A DNA stretch of 64,000 nucleotides, taken from positions 248,159-312,158 of the forward strand of contig NZ_AXAJ01000003.1 in assembly GCF_000472445.1 (NCBI RefSeq). Direction: 5' to 3'. A program made the translations under genes and the position numbers. The first letter of the stretch is position 1; each line of letters starts with the position of its first letter. The stretch comes from Burkholderia sp. WSM2230 (GTDB taxonomy: Bacteria > Pseudomonadota > Gammaproteobacteria > Burkholderiales > Burkholderiaceae). The notes beneath the pieces were generated by a model. It was not told where the DNA came from and did not search any database. It saw only the letters and a program-made list of their open reading frames with translations. This document shows positions 55,385 through 63,886 of this stretch, in pieces.

Positions 55385-55475
55385 GGGTCGATTCCCGCCG
55401 GGTCAATTCCCGCCGGGTCAATTCCCGCCGGGTCAATTCCCGCCGGGTCAATTCCCGCCGGGTTACATTCCCGCC
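55385..55475 (+). repeat. Six-unit, 15-bp minisatellite upstream of the ABC-F gene
   Basis: Tandem GGGTCAATTCCCGCC units starting at 55385, 55400, 55415, 55430, 55445 and 55460 (the last with one extra base), followed by a partial unit. Starts 12 bases after the dehydrogenase stop and ends 68 bases before the ABC-F start, so it may affect expression of the latter. Confidence 0.95.
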
Positions 55476-55543
55476 GGGTCAGTTTCCGATAACCTGCTAA
55501 AATATTGGGTTTTTCGCCGATATCACATTCAAAGGGACGCGCC

Positions 55544-57136
55544 GTGCTGTCTACTGCCAACATCACCATGCAATTCGGGCCAAAGCCCCTCTTCGAGAAC
55601 ATCTCGGTCAAATTCGGGGAAGGGAACCGCTATGGCCTGATCGGTGCGAACGGCTGCGGTAAATCCACGTTCATGAAGATCCTCGGTGGCGACCTTGAGC
55701 CGAGCTCGGGCAACGTCATGCTCGAGCCCAACGTGCGCCTCGGCAAGCTGCGCCAGGACCAGTTCGCGTATGAAGACGTGCGCGTGCTCGACGTGGTCAT
55801 GATGGGCCACACCGAAATGTGGGCCGCGATGACCGAGCGCGACGCCATCTACGCGAATCCCGACGCGACCGACGACGACTACATGCACGCCGCCGAGCTC
55901 GAAGCCAAGTTCGCGGAATACGACGGCTACACCGCCGAAGCGCGCGCCGGCGAACTGCTGCTCGGCATCGGCATCGCGATTGAAGATCACAACGGCCCGA
56001 TGAGCAACGTCGCGCCGGGCTGGAAGCTGCGCGTGCTGCTCGCGCAGGCGCTGTTCTCCAAGCCGGACGTGCTGCTGCTCGACGAACCGACCAACAACCT
56101 CGACATCAACTCGATCCGTTGGCTGGAAGACGTGCTCAACCAGTACAACTCGACGATGATCATCATCTCGCACGACCGCCACTTCCTGAACCAGGTCTGC
56201 ACGCACATGGCCGACATGGACTACGGTACGCTGAAGGTCTATCCGGGCAACTACGACGACTACATGCTCGCGAGCACCCAGGCGCGCGAGCGCCAGCAGG
56301 CCGCCAACGCCAAGGCGAAAGAACGCGTGGCCGACCTGCAGGACTTCGTGCGCCGCTTCTCGGCGAACAAGTCGAAGGCGCGCCAGGCCACCAGCCGTCT
56401 GAAAATGATCGACAAGATCAAGATTGAGGAATTCAAGCCGTCGTCGCGGCAGAATCCGTTTATCCGCTTCGAATTCGAGAAGAAGCTGCACAACATCGCG
56501 GTGGTCGCGGACAGCATCTCCAAGAAGTATGAGCGCACCATCTTCAACAACTTCAGCATCAGCGTGCAGCCGGGCGAGCGTATTGCGATCATCGGCGAGA
56601 ACGGCGCGGGCAAGACCACGCTGCTGCGCTCGCTGCTCGGCAATCTGCAACTCGACCACGGCACCGTGAAGTGGGCCGAGAACGCGAACATCGGCTACAT
56701 GCCGCAAGACACATACGAAGAGTTTCCCGACGACGTCACGTTGATGGAATGGATCGACGCCTACCGCAAGGAAGGTGACGACGAGCAGATGGTGCGAGGC
56801 ACGCTCGGCCGGCTGCTCTTCAATGCCGACGACATCCGCAAGTCGGTGAAGGTGCTGTCGGGCGGCGAGAAGGGCCGCATGATCTGGGGCAAGCTGATGC
56901 TCGGCCGCCACAACGTGCTGATGATGGACGAGCCGACCAACCACATGGACATGGAATCCATCGAGTCGCTGCAAATCGCGCTCGATAAATTCGAAGGCAC
57001 GCTGATTTTCGTCTCGCACGACCGCGAGTTCGTGAGCGGCCTGGCCAACCGCATCATCGAAGTGAAAACGGATGGCACGCTGAACGACTTCGGCGGCAAT
57101 TACGAGGACTTTCTGGCGAGCCAGGGCGTGCAGTAA
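55544..57136 (+). CDS. ABC-F family ATPase (YbiT-like)
   Basis: 530-residue soluble protein with two ABC cassettes and no membrane domain, the ABC-F layout of translation factors; length equals E. coli YbiT. Cassette 1: GANGCGKST and [12 protein letters not shown]. Cassette 2: [18 protein letters not shown] and [12 protein letters not shown]. The inter-cassette linker (about 240-310) is charged and helical, as needed to reach the ribosomal E site. Start GTG at 55544 with AAAGGGA upstream. Confidence 0.93.
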   Translation: MLSTANITMQFGPKPLFENISVKFGEGNRYGLIGANGCGKSTFMKILGGDLEPSSGNVMLEPNVRLGKLRQDQFAYEDVRVLDVVMMGHTEMWAAMTERDAIYANPDATDDDYMHAAELEAKFAEYDGYTAEARAGELLLGIGIAIEDHNGPMSNVAPGWKLRVLLAQALFSKPDVLLLDEPTNNLDINSIRWLEDVLNQYNSTMIIISHDRHFLNQVCTHMADMDYGTLKVYPGNYDDYMLASTQARERQQAANAKAKERVADLQDFVRRFSANKSKARQATSRLKMIDKIKIEEFKPSSRQNPFIRFEFEKKLHNIAVVADSISKKYERTIFNNFSISVQPGERIAIIGENGAGKTTLLRSLLGNLQLDHGTVKWAENANIGYMPQDTYEEFPDDVTLMEWIDAYRKEGDDEQMVRGTLGRLLFNADDIRKSVKVLSGGEKGRMIWGKLMLGRHNVLMMDEPTNHMDMESIESLQIALDKFEGTLIFVSHDREFVSGLANRIIEVKTDGTLNDFGGNYEDFLASQGVQ

Positions 57137-57530
57137 CTGTCCCAGAACACCCATTCATGTCGCCCTATTGTCCCACGGATTTGTCCCATTGGGACAATGG
57201 CTGATTTGGCAACGGCGGGTCGTTGCAACACAGATGCCGAAATAGCGCTATAAGACGACACCGGAGGGCGCAGTCATGAGCGCGGACGGTCGGCGGGGCA
57301 TCGGGCTTTGGAAGTACATGAGATTACGTCGCACGCTCACGACATCCTATGGTTGGGAGGGCCTTACGGTGCATTGCAGATGACGCGGTGATTTTGATAC
57401 CGCGTAGCACTGTTGCCCTACCTGCAGGACGCCCGCGCGCCAACCATTTGACGCATAATTTCGCGGTTGACGGAATGACAGGGGGCAGCATTCCAACTCA
57501 TAAGAAGGAAAGGGACGCGAGGACGAATCA
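57137..57530. other. Island-left intergenic region with inverted repeats
   Basis: 394 bases. TGTCCCA recurs at 57140, 57169 and 57182, the last in the inverted repeat TTGTCCC-ATT-GGGACAA (57181-57197). ACGCGGT (57383-57389) and ACCGCGT (57399-57405) form a 7-base inverted repeat with a 9-base spacer, a parS-like shape. No gene is convincing here. Confidence 0.45.
57383..57405. promoter_or_regulatory. Inverted repeat upstream of the ParA-like gene (possible partition or operator site)
   Basis: ACGCGGT, nine AT-rich bases, ACCGCGT. Exact 7-base arms, about 125 bases before the ATPase ATG. Could be a partition site or an operator for its promoter; the match to known parS boxes is not tested. 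Confidence 0.35.
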
Positions 57531-58412
57531 ATGGCTACAAAAAATCAACAGAAGCTGGCTCCGGTCGTTGCGACGATCAACATGAAGGGCGGGGTAGGTA
57601 AGACCACGATCACGGCCCATGTGCTAAGAGTGTTGTATCTTCGCTTGAAGAAGCGTGTACTGCTAATCGACTTTGACCCGCAGTTCAACCTCACTCAGAC
57701 TGTGATTCCTCAAGATCGCTACGAAAAGTTGAAGCACGAGGGGCGTACCATTCTTTCAGTGATGGAACCCAAGGGCGTCGCGTCACTCTTCACCGTTGCT
57801 TCTGGCCATGCTCAGCCACCAAAAGTTGACGAGGTTACCGTTACCCTAAAGCGGACGATGACCAGCAGCTTCGTCCTCGACCTGGTGCCCGGCGATTTCG
57901 GCTTGGTTAAGTATTCGCTCATCCATGACGAGCAGGCGTTGGCCCCGATTAGAAAACGGTTCCTTGATTTCATTTCTGCTTGTCAGAAAGAATACGACCT
58001 GATCTGCATAGATTGCAATCCGAGTTCATCATTCATGACTCTTTGTGCAATAACGGCTGCTTCGCATCTTTTGGTGCCCGTTAGGCCGGACCGCTATTCG
58101 ATCTTGGGCCTTGAGTTGCTGGATGAGTTTGTCTCTGGGATGAATAATCTTGCTAAGCCGCCGGAAACAATCATTCTTCTTAACGGAATTCCCACGCGTA
58201 ATTATGATCCAACTGTTGAGAATGCCTTGAGAAGTAGCGCCAAGTTCGGATCGCGGACGTTATCCAATTACTTGACGACAACCAAATTGCTGGAAGCGAA
58301 TCCAAGTTACACCGGATTCGCCACGGATAGAAGGGTAGCGCACAAGGCCAAGCTAACTAATAGTATTGTGCGAGTGGTCGATGAACTTGGACAAGTACTG
58401 GGTCTTTTATGA
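57531..58412 (+). CDS. ParA/MinD-like P-loop ATPase
   Basis: 293-residue deviant-Walker ATPase. Walker A MKGGVGKTT at about 18-26, Walker A' LLIDFDPQFNLT (about 44-55) and Walker B-like LICIDCNPSSSF (about 155-166). No DNA-binding N-terminal domain, so of the short ParA class. Codon usage and AT-rich third positions differ from the backbone, indicating transfer. Its stop overlaps the next ATG (ATGA at 58409-58412). No ParB is seen nearby, and the two following genes are unknown, so its role may not be partition. Confidence 0.85.
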   Translation: MATKNQQKLAPVVATINMKGGVGKTTITAHVLRVLYLRLKKRVLLIDFDPQFNLTQTVIPQDRYEKLKHEGRTILSVMEPKGVASLFTVASGHAQPPKVDEVTVTLKRTMTSSFVLDLVPGDFGLVKYSLIHDEQALAPIRKRFLDFISACQKEYDLICIDCNPSSSFMTLCAITAASHLLVPVRPDRYSILGLELLDEFVSGMNNLAKPPETIILLNGIPTRNYDPTVENALRSSAKFGSRTLSNYLTTTKLLEANPSYTGFATDRRVAHKAKLTNSIVRVVDELGQVLGLL

Positions 58413-58894
58413 ATAAATTGATCAGTCGATTTTGCCTATTATTAGCCGGTTCGGATCTTAGCGAAAGTGAGATCGCTCGATTGTTCAATGAATTGCGTAA
58501 TCGCGGTCTTACGCAAATCATGGAGGAGGTGAGTTACCTTCGCTCGGTCGCGGATAAGAGAAGTCTGAATAGGGCAGAAAATGAGGAGCTTTTCTCCTCG
58601 CCTACGGTAAGTGCCGATCATTCGAGTGCTGCCGGTAGGATAGTTGCGCTATTGCGGGACGAGGCACACATGAGTACTCGTGAGGCTGTGGAGGAACTGT
58701 CGCTTGCTCTCTTGGAGAAGTTTCCGGATCTACGGAAAAACGATGCGCTGCCACAATTATCGAAGAAGTCGTTCGACGTTTGGCTTGAGAAATTAGCTCG
58801 CATTGTCCCGCCTCGGGAGTTACTCCATCTTGCTACCGTTATTAGAAATAGACGGGTTCATCAAGTGTCAAAAGACTGGACTCTTAAAGGATAG
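58409..58894 (+). CDS. Unknown protein coupled to the ParA-like ATPase, with RN-x3-H motif
   Basis: 161-residue, highly charged, mostly helical protein. Near the C-terminus it has IRNRRVHQ: Arg146, Asn147, three residues, His151. This fits the R(N/D/H)x3-4H pattern of HEPN nucleases. No signal or membrane segment. The motif is short and could be chance; the fold should be checked. Translationally coupled to the ATPase and 9 bases before the next gene, so part of one three-gene unit. I recognise no family. Confidence 0.6.
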   Translation: MNKLISRFCLLLAGSDLSESEIARLFNELRNRGLTQIMEEVSYLRSVADKRSLNRAENEELFSSPTVSADHSSAAGRIVALLRDEAHMSTREAVEELSLALLEKFPDLRKNDALPQLSKKSFDVWLEKLARIVPPRELLHLATVIRNRRVHQVSKDWTLKG

Positions 58895-58903
58895 GTCATT
58901 GGC

Positions 58904-59602
58904 ATGCACCAGAATCAGATTGAAAAGCTCTTGGAAGCCACTGTTGGTTTTGGCAAATCAAATGGAGTCGCGCTAAGTCAATCATTGGAGGAGAAGGCCC
59001 TCTTTCTGATTCGATGGGTTGAATTTCTCGCGGTCGCCAAAAAGACTGGGTGCGCCGATGAGCTTTTGGAAGGCGTAATGTGTGCGGTCCGAGAAACCGC
59101 CGCATGTATCGCTTTAGGATTGGCGCGCCCCGCATTGTTCTCGCTGCGCGCCCAGATAGATTTGCTCTTAACGTGGATTTATTTCAAAGATCATCCGATC
59201 GAATGGAGGCAAGTCAACGCTTCGGGCGAGGGCTTCAAACTCAAGACCGAAATTCTTAAGTATCTGACGGAGATGTACCCATCGTTCGGAATGAGATTCG
59301 GGATTTTGAAGCAGGTTAGGGCGAGGAGAGAGGAGGACCCTTACCGTCTGCTTTCCGCGCACATCCACGCCCAGACCACCGCAGTGATGCCGAATGTGGT
59401 GAATCTCACCGACGCTATCGCACCCCAAAAGACGCTAGAAGAATGCGTTGAAATCGAATTCGAAGTATGCGAATACCTCAACGATGTTCTCGCGAGTGCA
59501 TTCCTAGAAGACCATCACAAATTCCCCGATGAGATACGGCGCGGTATTTTAGACCGAATGGCCACCGCCGCACAAAAGGCCACATTGTTCGCCGGTGTCT
59601 AA
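58904..59602 (+). CDS. Unknown helical protein, third gene of the ParA-like module
   Basis: 232-residue helical protein. Middle segment ARPALFSLRAQIDLLLTWIYF and the motif YRLLSAHIHAQ (Arg148, four residues, His153) recall DUF5677-like or HEPN-like proteins, but the match is not firm. GGATAG with suitable spacing lies before the ATG at 58904. AT-rich codon usage like its two neighbours. No signal peptide. Function unknown. Confidence 0.6.
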   Translation: MHQNQIEKLLEATVGFGKSNGVALSQSLEEKALFLIRWVEFLAVAKKTGCADELLEGVMCAVRETAACIALGLARPALFSLRAQIDLLLTWIYFKDHPIEWRQVNASGEGFKLKTEILKYLTEMYPSFGMRFGILKQVRARREEDPYRLLSAHIHAQTTAVMPNVVNLTDAIAPQKTLEECVEIEFEVCEYLNDVLASAFLEDHHKFPDEIRRGILDRMATAAQKATLFAGV

Positions 59603-59825
59603 GACTGCAAAGGCGGGCGAGATTTAGGCTGCGCACATCAGACAGTTTCCACTATCCTTCTACGCTTGGCCTGCTTAAAGCAATCGACGGGGACGCACCG
59701 ACCTAATTTCGCTGCGCCTATTCGTGAGCGCTTACGCCGCCAACATGTGCCCGCGCTCCCCCGTAGGCGTGCTCGGCGCATCCTTCCAGCCAGCGAGGGG
59801 CCACGGTGCCGGGTCTAACTACATT

Positions 59826-60287
59826 TCAGGACGGCAGGTCTGCCCAAATTTCGGCTAGGCATTCGGTTGATCGACTAATGGGGAATCGCTTCCCGCCAAC
59901 GTCGATGATCCACATACGTGCCCACGGCTTCGGTAGTCCTTGCGACGGTTGAATAACGGTCATGTGCTTCTCCAGCACAACGGTGTTTGGAGCGCTTGGC
60001 GCAAGTATTAGATGAGCATGACCCGGAACAAATCTCTCTGAACGCTCGGCTCCGTCCGCCGCTTCTCCTGACAGCATAACGAGGTAGACCGGATCGCGGC
60101 CCACATTGCGTACTGTCACCTTAAGGCGGGGCGCGTAAACACCAGGAACAACTTCGCAGGTGGCTTTCACTTTCGTTTGGACGCCGCGGTTTGACAAAAA
60201 CAGCGAAACGATGACTGCGCCGCACGTACCAATGGCCGATGCAATCTGTGCCCAATCCACGAGCGTGGTTGGAAGGAAGGTAGACAT
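59826..60287 (-). CDS. Small membrane-anchored hypothetical protein
   Basis: 153 residues from ATG at 60287. A hydrophobic helix covers about residues 10-30 (DWAQIASAIGTCGAVIVSLFL); the rest is a beta-rich soluble domain with VKATCEVVPG, LKVTVRNVGRDPVYLV and MWIIDVGGKRFPIS, resembling proteins with a single N-terminal anchor. TTG at 60344 would extend it by 19 residues. Oriented against the module to its left. No family recognised. Confidence 0.5.
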   Translation of the reverse strand: MSTFLPTTLVDWAQIASAIGTCGAVIVSLFLSNRGVQTKVKATCEVVPGVYAPRLKVTVRNVGRDPVYLVMLSGEAADGAERSERFVPGHAHLILAPSAPNTVVLEKHMTVIQPSQGLPKPWARMWIIDVGGKRFPISRSTECLAEIWADLPS

Positions 60288-60437
60288 GTGTACCGGGATG
60301 TTGGCCAAAAGCGCAACATTACTAAACGCCAAGCGATGCCGCAATTGTCATCGGGACCAATAGTCGTTAGAACCGGACTCATCCTCGAAACGCTCTCTGC
60401 CCGCATTTCCTGACAACGCATGCGAGCAGAATCGACG

Positions 60438-60550
60438 CCACCGGTACTAGAAGGGCATACCTGAACCGACCTCATTGAATCGGTACTGAAAATACCGCTT
60501 GTAGTACCTCATGAGTACCGGTACTATCACATGACCTTAACAGTACCGGA
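60438..60550. repeat. GGTACT/AGTACC motif array upstream of the recombinase
   Basis: The 6-base motif GGTACT or its complement occurs at about 60441, 60482, 60507, 60516, 60522 and 60541. Two of them form the palindrome AGTACCGGTACT (60516-60527). GGTACTGAAAATACC adds a further imperfect inverted repeat. This is the expected layout for a resolvase res site or a repressor array just before the recombinase start. Confidence 0.6.
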
Positions 60551-60559
60551 GCGGTCGAG

Positions 60560-61183
60560 ATGATGATTCGAGCGTACATGCGGGCGTCCACTGACGAGCA
60601 GGACGCGAAGCGAGCTAAGGGCGCATTGCAGACGTTCGCCAAGGAGCACGGTGTGCGGGTGGCCTCGTGGTATTGGGAAAACGAGAGCGGTGCCAGCCTA
60701 CAGCGTCCCGAGTTGTTCCGGCTGCTGTCGGACTGCGAACAGGGCGACGTACTGCTACTGGAGCAGGTTGACCGGCTATCACGCCTGAATGCTAGCGACT
60801 GGGCCAAGCTGCGCGGCGACATCTCGGCGCACGGTGTGCGCGTTGTAGCACTTGACCTGCCGACTTCGTACGCAGCACTGAGGGCGGGCAGCGCCGATGA
60901 CTTCACGGCTCGGATGCTGGACGCGATCAACGGCATGTTGCTCGACATGTTGGCCGCGATTGCGCGTAAGGACTATGAAGACAGGCGCAGACGACAGGCC
61001 GAGGGCATCGCGAAGGCCAAAGCTACACCGGGCAAGTACAGGGGCCGCGCTGTGGACACAGAGAAGCGGGAGGCGATCCGCAAGGCGCTCGATAAGGGGC
61101 TGTCATGGCAGTGGATACAGACCAACCTCGAATGCTCGCGGGCGACGATTGCAGCAGTCTCGAAGGAGATGAACAGCAAGTAG
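60560..61183 (+). CDS. Serine recombinase (resolvase/invertase family)
   Basis: 207-residue site-specific recombinase. The catalytic Ser is in YMRASTDEQ (Ser10). Conserved ASLQRPELFRLL and LLLEQVDRLSRL follow. The C-terminal helix-turn-helix (about 165-205) has GLSWQWIQTNLECSRATIAAV. Small size fits a resolvase or invertase rather than a large serine integrase. Lies beside the GGTACT array, which is likely its site or operator. A first ATG at 60560 is followed by a second. Confidence 0.9.
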   Translation: MMIRAYMRASTDEQDAKRAKGALQTFAKEHGVRVASWYWENESGASLQRPELFRLLSDCEQGDVLLLEQVDRLSRLNASDWAKLRGDISAHGVRVVALDLPTSYAALRAGSADDFTARMLDAINGMLLDMLAAIARKDYEDRRRRQAEGIAKAKATPGKYRGRAVDTEKREAIRKALDKGLSWQWIQTNLECSRATIAAVSKEMNSK

Positions 61184-61289
61184 GCGCTGGCACCGCACAC
61201 CGCAGTAACCCGGTTGACTCTTGGCAGGGACCGACCGGGCAACCATCCAACACGCGGGCCAGCGCGCCTGCACATTATCGCAGACCATC

Positions 61290-61868
61290 ATGAACCAGAA
61301 CATTGCACTAAACATCGAAGCCAGTCACACCGCTGCCGACATCGGGACCGACGATCTCCACGATGAGGCATACAACGAAGGAGCGTTCTACGCGGAGACG
61401 GATTGGCAGCACTGCCGCAAGCGTCCGGGCTTCCTGTGGGGGCCGGAAAGCATGGCCGAGCACTGCGCCGTGGTATGGGCCGACATCGTTACGAACATCT
61501 GCCCGGAGTGGAATACAGATCATGCACGGCTCTCGTTCTTGATCGGCTATGAGGATCGCGCTACCGAGCTTGCGGACGCGGGTGAGGCCGGATACGAGGC
61601 GCTGGCAGAGGCCGGAACCGTGGCCGATACAGACGGCTGGATTCTCCAGTGCGAGCCGTGGACGGCGAACGCCAGCGACAGTGAGAAGGGGCTGCGTGCT
61701 ATCCGGGCGGCATGGGCGGGCGCTGCGGCATGGCAGGCACGCGCCGATTCGACGGCAGCCGAGGGTGACAGGCACCGCGCCGAGGAGGCGCTGATCCGGG
61801 CGGAAGCGGCGGGCGACTACATGCTTGACGGCCAGTACGTTTCTGGACACGTGACGCGCGCCCACTGA
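61290..61868 (+). CDS. Hypothetical protein of the island, acidic
   Basis: 192-residue acidic protein, rich in Ala, Glu, Asp and Trp, with two internal Ala/Glu segments (about 95-110 and 140-175) that look helical. Start MNQNIALNIEASH at 61290; no strong ribosome binding site. Follows the recombinase by about 105 bases, same direction. No family recognised. Confidence 0.5.
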   Translation: MNQNIALNIEASHTAADIGTDDLHDEAYNEGAFYAETDWQHCRKRPGFLWGPESMAEHCAVVWADIVTNICPEWNTDHARLSFLIGYEDRATELADAGEAGYEALAEAGTVADTDGWILQCEPWTANASDSEKGLRAIRAAWAGAAAWQARADSTAAEGDRHRAEEALIRAEAAGDYMLDGQYVSGHVTRAH

Positions 61869-62359
61869 GCGGCGGCGAGTTGGTCGCTGGTAGCCGGAAT
61901 AGGCCCGCCGCTGTGCGGGCTTTGTGCTTTCTGGGCGCAATGAATCCCATTTTGGACGACTCGGCAGACACAGAACCGGCGGACTGTGGGTATGGGAGTC
62001 AAGTACGCTGGACTCTCCGGATACGAGACCGCGTTGCAGTACCGTACGCGTTGCTAGGCGTCTCATAAGCCGCCGCAGGAGTCCGGGCAGCCGACCTCTA
62101 CCCGCACAGCTTTAACAGGCGATCTGGCTGCACGCTTCCGCTATTAACTGCATACACCTTAAGTAATAGCGGGAAGTGCACGCAGTAAAACACCCACGCA
62201 GCACACATTATCCTTTTGCGTCAAGTACATAGGCGCAATCTGGCCTACCTCGTTGCGTGCGACCGCGCGTGCAGCCAGCACGCATCCTAGCCGTGGTCAC
62301 AGCGACCGCAGAGCTACCCGACCGGGCATCGCGCCCACCAACTAATAGGGATTGAAGTA
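61869..62359. other. Intergenic region with a long inverted repeat
   Basis: About 490 bases without a supported gene; frames there are short and unconserved. Besides the terminator it contains a near-perfect inverted repeat: TGCACGCTTCCGCTATTA (about 62129-62146) and its complement-like TAATAGCGGGAAGTGCA (62164-62180), two mismatches, spacer about 17 bases. Possibly a recombination, replication or regulator site. Confidence 0.45.
61903..61930 (+). terminator. Rho-independent terminator
   Basis: GCCCGC (61903-61908), six-base loop, GCGGGC (61915-61920), then TTTGTGCTTT. Ends the gene before it about 35 bases after its stop. Confidence 0.7.
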
Positions 62360-63277
62360 ATGGAAAACAAAGAAACGCCCGTCCGCGTGGACGCTCGGGC
62401 CGAACTAGACGAGACGCTGGCACGGCTGGACTCGGGCTTGATCTCGAATGCTGATGCCGCAAGCGAGGCACGCAAATGGGCGCACAACATCGAGAAAGAA
62501 CGCTACGCCGCAGAGATTCGGGAGGTGATGACGGATTACCGGGCACTGGAAGAACGCCTCAAACGCATCGGCGAGAGGTACCCCGACTTCGGTGCGCCGC
62601 TGGTTCTCTCCAAGCTGGCAGTACGGCCCAATCCGGGCAAAGCGTACTGGCAAGCACGTCGGAATGTGCTGATGGCTCTGTTCGAAGATCAACGCACCGG
62701 CAAGCTGGAGTACGCGAAGCTGCGCACTGCGTACATGCGGGAAGCCGAGCTCAATGCTGGCTACCTTGGCACCTTGCCGGACGACATCTGGTATTCGACC
62801 TTCGGCACGAAGACACAGGCCGTAGCAGACCGGCTGCTGATGCAGAACAGCATGGTCCAGATCGACGCCCACGGAAAGCCAGCCGAAAAGTTGGACACGC
62901 TAGCCAAGCTGTACCGCCGCATTGTCGAGCAACGCAGCGGCAAGCCGCAGCCAAAGAACCGAGCAGCATCCTGCGGCAAAACATTCAGTGGCGAAGGCCG
63001 CGTTGAGTTCATGCCCGGCAGTCGCGTCAATTGGTTCGGCACCATCGTGAAGTGGCGGAAGGACCGAGGCACCCTGCGCTGCATGGTTTCGACCGCGAAG
63101 GGGCGCGAGAACATCAACATCCTGAAGGCGTTGGGCGACAAGCCATTCAACGTATCAGAGGCGACTGTATTGCGGTGGATTGCCAACGCAGAAGCGCAAA
63201 TCGCAGCGGCGGAATACTCCGCACTCGCCGCGCAGCGAGACGAGAACGAGCGAACGATGGGATGGCGCGAACTTTGA
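62360..63277 (+). CDS. Hypothetical protein of the island
   Basis: 305-residue basic protein, mostly helical. Features: charged coil near 40-75, a middle segment with NPGKAYWQARRNVLMALFE, and a C-terminal helical pair (IAAAEYSALAAQRDENERT). Start MENKETPVRVDARAEL at 62360. No signal peptide or catalytic motif recognised. The start of a run of closely spaced small genes. A phage- or plasmid-type accessory protein is possible. Confidence 0.5.
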   Translation: MENKETPVRVDARAELDETLARLDSGLISNADAASEARKWAHNIEKERYAAEIREVMTDYRALEERLKRIGERYPDFGAPLVLSKLAVRPNPGKAYWQARRNVLMALFEDQRTGKLEYAKLRTAYMREAELNAGYLGTLPDDIWYSTFGTKTQAVADRLLMQNSMVQIDAHGKPAEKLDTLAKLYRRIVEQRSGKPQPKNRAASCGKTFSGEGRVEFMPGSRVNWFGTIVKWRKDRGTLRCMVSTAKGRENINILKALGDKPFNVSEATVLRWIANAEAQIAAAEYSALAAQRDENERTMGWREL

Positions 63278-63320
63278 CACCGTCTCCTAGATCATCGCGT
63301 GCCAACGCAAAGGAGCAACA

Positions 63321-63458
63321 ATGAGCACACAACCGAAGTACATCGCAATCTTGAACAGAGAACGCACCGCGAAGCTGTACAGACGGCGCGGCATCGTGCA
63401 GCCGCAGCGCTTGTCGGATGAGGCAATCCGGGAATTCCCAAAGCGGAGTGCAGCATGA
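63321..63458 (+). CDS. Very small basic protein
   Basis: 45 residues, starting MSTQPKYIAILNRERTAKLY and ending in basic residues. AAAGGAG lies six bases before the ATG. Its TGA overlaps the next ATG (63455-63458), which supports translation. Function unknown; the size and charge suit a DNA- or RNA-binding accessory. Confidence 0.5.
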   Translation: MSTQPKYIAILNRERTAKLYRRRGIVQPQRLSDEAIREFPKRSAA

Positions 63459-63661
63459 GCCGCGACCATCGCCGTAAGCGCGAGCCCATCGCAATCATGC
63501 AGGCTCGTCAGCGCGCGGACCTTGACCGCGTTTGGAATGCCGCTATCCAACGCCGTCCCGGTTCATCCACCTTGCAGCGTGATCCCGAACATCTGCGTCG
63601 CATTCAAGAGGCCCGCGAGGCCGAGGCCGAACTTGATCTAGACCACCTTCTTACCCACTGA
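63455..63661 (+). CDS. Small charged hypothetical protein
   Basis: 68 residues, with Arg/Glu-rich ends and a helical EHLRRIQEAREAEAEL segment. Coupled to the previous gene by the 4-base overlap ATGA. No family recognised. Confidence 0.5.
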   Translation: MSRDHRRKREPIAIMQARQRADLDRVWNAAIQRRPGSSTLQRDPEHLRRIQEAREAEAELDLDHLLTH

Positions 63662-63691
63662 CGCCCGCAGGGGCGTCCTACGGAGAACAGC

Positions 63692-63886
63692 ATGAAGACC
63701 ATCGCACACCCACTGGAACATAACGCCGCAGCGCGCGCCTATTACGAATCGCTCACCAAGCGCGCATCTCGCGGCGGTGTGTGCATCTGGCGCGAAGTCG
63801 TCGAGCAATGTCACGGCAGCTTACCAACGTGGGCCGCGCGCAAGCAGCGCGCCCGCGAGAAGGCGGCAATGAAGCAGCCCGCATAA
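63692..63886 (+). CDS. Small hypothetical protein
   Basis: 64 residues starting MKTIAHPLEHNAAARAYYE, mostly helical and basic at the end. GGAGAACAGC precedes the ATG. Last gene fully in the window; after it only an AAGGAG (about 63979) and no start before the end. Confidence 0.5.
   Translation: MKTIAHPLEHNAAARAYYESLTKRASRGGVCIWREVVEQCHGSLPTWAARKQRAREKAAMKQPA

Noticed and set aside
55529..57154. 541-codon open frame on the minus strand opposite the ABC-F gene
   Set aside because: Complete antisense shadow of a gene with clear Walker and signature motifs.
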